The notes under the pieces are model-generated. The model had not been told where the DNA came from. It ran no database searches and was given only the letters and a program-made list of their open reading frames with translations. A stretch of DNA of 64,000 nucleotides from Comamonas badia DSM 17552 (lineage in GTDB: Bacteria > Pseudomonadota > Gammaproteobacteria > Burkholderiales > Burkholderiaceae_C): positions 62,001 to 126,000 of the forward strand of contig NZ_AXVM01000004.1 in NCBI RefSeq assembly GCF_000484635.1, given 5' to 3'. How positions within the stretch are numbered: position 1 is the first letter of the stretch; every line of letters begins with the position of its first letter. Shown piece by piece: positions 60,164-64,000 of the stretch. The position numbers were made by a program, and so were the translations under genes.

Positions 60164-62515
60164 ATGTCCTCTTTGCCACTGAACGATCGAATTCTGCCGC
60201 TGGGCACGCCGCCATCCGCCAGCAAGGCCGGGGAGAGTCTGCGTGAATCGACCCACACGTGGCGCAAGCCGCATCGGGTGATTTCTGCAAATGCACCCAA
60301 CGTCCTGCTGATCCTCCTGGACGATGCCGGCTTTGCCCAGGCCGACACCGTGGGCGGGCCGATACACACGCCCGCCTTTACGCGCATCGCGCAAACCGGC
60401 ATTCACTACAACGCCTTTCATACCACCGCCATCTGCTCCGCCACCCGCGCCTCCCTGCTGACCGGGCGCAACCATCACCATGTGGGCAACGGCGTGATTG
60501 CGGAGCTGGCCAGCGACTGGGATGGCTACACGGCCGAGATCCCGAAGGCCTGCGCCACCATCCCCGAGGTGCTGCGCCACCACGGCTACCGCACGGCTGC
60601 GTTTGGCAAATGGCACAACACGCCGGTCACGCAGATCACGTCGATGGGGCCCTTTGACCGCTGGCCCACCGGGCACGGCTTCGACACCTTCTATGGTTTT
60701 CTGGGCGGAGAGACCTCGCAATATGAACCCCGTCTGTACCGCAACACCACTCCGATCGAGCCGCCGCACACCGAGTCCTACCACCTGAGCGAAGACCTGG
60801 CGCAGCGGGCCATCGACTGGCTGCGCGAGCGCGCCGTGCATGCTGCTTCAGACCCGTTCTTCCTGTACTGGGCGCCCGGGGCGGTGCATGGGCCGCACCA
60901 TGTGCGACGGGAGTGGTCCGACCGCTACAAGGGTCAGTTCGACGACGGCTGGGACGTATACCGCGAGCGCGCGTTCGAACGGCAAAAGGCGATCGGCTTC
61001 ATCCCGCAGGATGCGCTGCTCACGCCGCGGCCGTCCACACTGCCGGCCTGGGAGAGCCTGGACCCGGTGGAGCAGCGCTTCCAGGCGCGCCTGATGGAGG
61101 TGTTCGCCGGCTTTCTGGAGCACACAGATGCGCAGGTGGGCAAGCTCATTGACGAAATCGAGCGCCAAGGGCTGCGCGAGAACACGCTGATCCTGTATGT
61201 GTTCTCGGACAACGGCGCATCGGCCGAAGGTATGACGGGCTCCATCGCCGAGCTCAATGCGCAGAACGGGATTCCGTCCACCCCCGCCCAGCACATGGCG
61301 CTGCTCGAACGCGAGGGCGGCCTGGAGGCGCTGGGCAGCGCGCGTTTTGACAGCATGTACCACGCCGCCTGGGCCTGGGCCGGCATGGCGCCGTTGCAGG
61401 GCACCAAGCTGCTGGCGGGTCATTTTGGCGGCACACGGGTGCCGCTGGCGATTTCATGGCCGGCCCGCGTCCAGCCCGATGCGGTTGTGCGACCGCAGTT
61501 TCACCACGTCAATGACCTGGCGCCGACGCTGTACGAACTGATCGGCATCCAGGCGCCGGAAATGGTGGATGGGCACGCGCAGGAGCCGCTGGACGGCGTG
61601 AGCATGAGCTACACCTTCCATAGCGCAACCGAACCCACACGCAAAGCTGAGCAGTACTTCGAAGTGCTGGGCAGCCGCGGCATCTTTCATCAGGGGTGGA
61701 TGGCATCGGCCTGGGGGCCGCGCATCCCCTGGGTGACCGGCACGCCCGAGACGTACAAAAACTGGGACCCTCACGCCGAGCGCTGGGAACTGTACCGGCT
61801 CGACAAGGACTATTCGCAGGCCTGCGATCTGGCAGGCAGCCACCCGGCCAAGCTCGAAGAACTCAAGCAGCGCTTTCACGAGCAGGCGCTAGCCAACCAC
61901 GTCTACCCGCTGGGTGCCGGGCTCTGGCCCTTTCTCCACCCGCAGGATCGCGTCGGCCCTGGCTTGCAGGCCAACGCCTACAGCGCAGACCTGGAGCGCA
62001 TCCCGGAGTTCATGGCGCCCAACCTGCGCGCGGCCAACAGCGTGGTCACCGTGGACGCAACCGTGCCGGCCAACGCTTCGGGCGTGGTCTACGCCTTGGG
62101 GGGCATCAGCGGCGGGGTCACGCTGTTCTTCGATGCCGGCCATCTGCACTACGAATACAACGCCCTGATGCTCAAGCGCACGGTGTTGCGCTCCAGGGTG
62201 CCAGTGCCGGCGGGCCGACACCGCATCGAATTGCAGACCGTCGTTCTATCGGCCAAGCCGGGCACGCCCGGACGTCTGGTGATGCGATTGGACGGTGAAA
62301 AGGTGGCCGAGGCGGTGCTGTTCTACACCGTGCCGCTGGCCTTCACCGCCACCGAGACCTTTGAAGTCGGACGGGACCAGGGCTCGCCCGTATCCCGGCA
62401 GTACTTCGATCGCGCGCCCTTTCCGTTCGAAGGCGTGATTCACGACGTTCGCGTCGATTACCCCGGCTCGCAAACGAGCCATCCCAAGCACTCAGGAGAC
62501 CACCATGTTCTGTGA
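60164..62515 (+). CDS. Arylsulfatase, cytoplasmic type
   Basis: 783-residue sulfatase, close in size to the ~790-residue mycobacterial AtsA/AtsD group. It has D53-D54 (metal), C91-S-A-T-R95 as the formylglycine site (C-x-A-x-R form), G-K-W-H, F-S-D-N-G and G-T-K-L-L-A-G-H-F-G-G-T-R-V-P, plus a C-terminal beta-rich domain. There is no signal peptide, so the substrate must be imported. It overlaps the cupin gene by 11 bases. ATG at 60164 is used; an upstream TTG frame adds nine residues. Confidence 0.92.
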   Translation: MSSLPLNDRILPLGTPPSASKAGESLRESTHTWRKPHRVISANAPNVLLILLDDAGFAQADTVGGPIHTPAFTRIAQTGIHYNAFHTTAICSATRASLLTGRNHHHVGNGVIAELASDWDGYTAEIPKACATIPEVLRHHGYRTAAFGKWHNTPVTQITSMGPFDRWPTGHGFDTFYGFLGGETSQYEPRLYRNTTPIEPPHTESYHLSEDLAQRAIDWLRERAVHAASDPFFLYWAPGAVHGPHHVRREWSDRYKGQFDDGWDVYRERAFERQKAIGFIPQDALLTPRPSTLPAWESLDPVEQRFQARLMEVFAGFLEHTDAQVGKLIDEIERQGLRENTLILYVFSDNGASAEGMTGSIAELNAQNGIPSTPAQHMALLEREGGLEALGSARFDSMYHAAWAWAGMAPLQGTKLLAGHFGGTRVPLAISWPARVQPDAVVRPQFHHVNDLAPTLYELIGIQAPEMVDGHAQEPLDGVSMSYTFHSATEPTRKAEQYFEVLGSRGIFHQGWMASAWGPRIPWVTGTPETYKNWDPHAERWELYRLDKDYSQACDLAGSHPAKLEELKQRFHEQALANHVYPLGAGLWPFLHPQDRVGPGLQANAYSADLERIPEFMAPNLRAANSVVTVDATVPANASGVVYALGGISGGVTLFFDAGHLHYEYNALMLKRTVLRSRVPVPAGRHRIELQTVVLSAKPGTPGRLVMRLDGEKVAEAVLFYTVPLAFTATETFEVGRDQGSPVSRQYFDRAPFPFEGVIHDVRVDYPGSQTSHPKHSGDHHVL

Positions 62516-62975
62516 CACCGTCCACTCGTCCATCATCCAAGGCGAAGAAGCACCCTGGCATCCGTTTCTGCCCTACGCCGATGATGTGTTCATCAAACTG
62601 CTCAAGGTCAACCCCATCACCGGCGAGTGGGTGACCATGCTCAAGACCCCCGCTCACGCCAGGTTGCCGCGCCACCACCACGCGGGCTGGGTCATGGTCT
62701 ACACCATCAGCGGCGAATGGCGCTACCTGGAGCACGACTGGGTGGCCAAGCCGGGCAGCTTTGTCTACGAAACAGCAGGCACGCGCCATACCCCTATCGG
62801 CGTTGGGAAAGACGAAGTGGTGACCCTCAACATCGTGCAGGGCGACTGGAACCTGATGAGCGATGACGACCAGGTGCTGGCCATAGAAAACTGGCGATCC
62901 GTGATGGATCGCTACCTCAACCACTGCAGCACGCACGGGATCACGCCCATCGACGTGTCGTCATTCGCGGCGTAA
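62505..62975 (+). CDS. Cupin, 2,4'-dihydroxyacetophenone dioxygenase-like
   Basis: 156-residue single-domain cupin with H-H-H-A-G-W-V-M-V-Y-T-I-S-G-E-W-R-Y-L-E and a later A-G-T-R-H-T-P, the His/Glu iron site of the ChrR/DAD-like family. DAD cleaves a C-C bond in hydroxy-aryl ketones. The start has AGGAG and overlaps the sulfatase stop, so the two are translationally coupled. Substrate is inferred to be an aromatic product released by the sulfatase. Confidence 0.8.
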   Translation: MFCDTVHSSIIQGEEAPWHPFLPYADDVFIKLLKVNPITGEWVTMLKTPAHARLPRHHHAGWVMVYTISGEWRYLEHDWVAKPGSFVYETAGTRHTPIGVGKDEVVTLNIVQGDWNLMSDDDQVLAIENWRSVMDRYLNHCSTHGITPIDVSSFAA

Positions 62976-63011
62976 GGCCAGCGAGCCGCACGGGTGCCGC
63001 CTGCAGCCATC

Positions 63012-63030
63012 CCGCTCGCATCGCGAGCGG
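63012..63030. promoter_or_regulatory. Hairpin between the cupin and MFS genes
   Basis: CCGCTCGC/GCGAGCGG, an 8-bp stem with a three-base loop, lies 37 bases after the cupin stop. There is no T-run, so it may damp transcription into the transporter gene or stabilise the upstream mRNA. Confidence 0.45.
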
Positions 63031-63116
63031 TGGCATCGATGCTGCCTGCATCGACCCGGTTGATGCCCGGCGTGTTTCATCCATGCCAAAGGGTCAGTCA
63101 TAAAAAGGAGACAGAC

Positions 63117-64000
63117 ATGGGAACGACCTCGCTCGATGCGATCACCGACGAGCACGCCGACGAACCAACCGTCGCACGCGGCTACGCATGGGTCGTGTTT
63201 GCGTTGACCTTTGCGCTGATGATCTCGGACTTCATGTCGCGGCAGGTCCTCAACGCCGTATTTCCGGACCTGAAGACCGAGTGGCTGCTGACGGACCTGC
63301 AGCTCAGTCTGCTCAGCAGCGTGGTGGCCATTTCGGTTGCGCTGCTCACGCTCCCCTTGTCCATCGTCGCGGACCGCTGGGGCCGGGTGAACTGCATCGT
63401 CGCCATGGTGCTGGTGTGGAGCCTGGCGACGCTGGGTTGCGCGCTGGCTCGCAACTACGAAGAGTTATTGGCCGCACGCCTGCTGGTCGGTGTCGGCGAG
63501 GCCGCCTACGCCAGCATCGGTGGTGCGGTGGTCATTTCCATCTTCCCGCGCCACATGCGGGCCACGTTGACGGCCGCCATGACATCGGGCGGCGTGTTCG
63601 GGTCGGTGTTCGGCGTTGCATTGGGCGGCATCGTTGCGCGGCACATGGGCTGGCGCTGGTCTTTTGGCGTGATGGCCATCGTCGGCGTCGTGCTGGTGGT
63701 GGTCTACCGCATCGTCGTCACCGAAAGGCGGATTGGCGGCGCGACCGGTGATGCAAAGGCCGTAGAAGCCAACCAACCCGCCTCGAATCTGCGTATCGGC
63801 GCACTGATGCGGTCGGTGTTTCGGGGCCGCTCGCTGAAGGCGGCCTATCTCGGCAACGGCATCCAGCTGATGTCGGCCGGCGCCCTCGTCGTATGGCTGC
63901 CGAGCCTGTTCAACCGCTATTACGGCATGGCCCTGGACAAGGCCGGCGTGACGGCCGCGCTGTTCGTGCTGTTTGCCGCCTTGGGCATGGTCGTCTGCGG
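63117..64000 (+). CDS. MFS transporter (cut by the window end)
   Basis: Open from ATG 63117 (AAGGAG seven bases upstream) to the right edge, 294 residues so far. Helices alternate with the MFS loop motif V-A-D-R-W-G-R-V and V-G-V-G-E-A-A-Y. It begins with a polar ~20-residue tail. The type fits anion/aromatic-acid importers, and with the cytoplasmic sulfatase it probably brings in the sulfate ester; substrate is inferred from context. Confidence 0.88.
   Translation, partial: MGTTSLDAITDEHADEPTVARGYAWVVFALTFALMISDFMSRQVLNAVFPDLKTEWLLTDLQLSLLSSVVAISVALLTLPLSIVADRWGRVNCIVAMVLVWSLATLGCALARNYEELLAARLLVGVGEAAYASIGGAVVISIFPRHMRATLTAAMTSGGVFGSVFGVALGGIVARHMGWRWSFGVMAIVGVVLVVVYRIVVTERRIGGATGDAKAVEANQPASNLRIGALMRSVFRGRSLKAAYLGNGIQLMSAGALVVWLPSLFNRYYGMALDKAGVTAALFVLFAALGMVVC

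Noticed and set aside
1-64000. CRISPR array, prophage, rRNA operon or insertion sequence
   Set aside because: No regular spaced direct repeats, integrase, transposase, phage structural gene or rRNA sequence was seen.

Overview
The window is about 64 kb of GC-rich chromosome. It most likely comes from a motile, aerobic or denitrifying betaproteobacterium of the order Burkholderiales, and family Comamonadaceae fits best. The reasons are a DUF1631 gene, a fused indolepyruvate ferredoxin oxidoreductase, the flagellar/chemotaxis gene set, and several copies of a short palindromic repeat (core GATAGCTGCT..GCGC, second arm AAGCGC..GGCC) that I associate from memory with that family. No phage, transposase, rRNA operon, CRISPR array or origin is visible, and no gene-free stretch exceeds 300 bases.

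Layout. 1-4.2 kb: cytochrome c maturation genes ccmF(partial)-G-H-I-A-B, nearly all linked by ATGA overlaps. 4.2-11 kb (minus): MocR-type regulator, D,D-carboxypeptidase, small hydrolase, thin [2Fe-2S] ferredoxin, HemJ/CopD-like membrane protein, tRNA-Arg(TCT) and DUF1631. 11-14.4 kb (minus): yajC-secD-secF. 14.5-19 kb (minus): murU-like nucleotidyltransferase overlapping the fused ior gene. 19-25.5 kb (plus): pepP, a cupredoxin plus FTR1 iron-uptake pair behind a strong Fur-box candidate, pyruvate kinase, a DUF4239-like membrane protein and class II aldolase with a good terminator. 25.5-30.1 kb (minus): ABC transporter, nnrS, and a separately promoted FmdE-like gene. 31-37.3 kb (minus): chemotaxis operon [CheZ-like]-cheY-cheA-cheW-cheR-cheD-cheB. 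37.4-39.1 kb (plus): a receiver-first histidine kinase and a LuxR-type response regulator. 39.2-50.3 kb (minus): fliF-G-H-I-J-K-L-M-N-O-P-Q-R, with fliE divergent. 51-58.4 kb: DsrE-like protein, yraN/rsmI with abutting start codons, dsbD/scsB-type reductase, a DUF2946 and PCu(A)C copper pair, creatininase-like protein, histidine phosphatase and LysE exporter. 58.5-64 kb: an accessory-looking block with an AraC regulator, a decayed short-chain dehydrogenase relic, a cytoplasmic arylsulfatase, a cupin dioxygenase and an MFS transporter cut by the window end.

How they work together. CcmG/CcmH, DsbD and PCu(A)C all serve thiol and metal delivery to periplasmic cytochromes and oxidases. The che and fli operons plus the orphan two-component pair make a motility island of about 20 kb. 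The block at the right end reads as an uptake-and-desulfation route for an aromatic sulfate ester, controlled by the AraC protein.

Most interesting points: (1) copies of the Comamonadaceae-type palindromic repeat lie inside coding sequence, including the dsbD signal peptide and one of its membrane segments; (2) an unnamed protein heading the che operon has a CheZ-like D-x-x-x-Q motif and a C-terminal tail nearly identical to that of CheD; (3) an FmdE-like/NnrS/ABC-transporter cluster of unknown substrate; (4) a repeated 13-base candidate operator in the sulfatase block.
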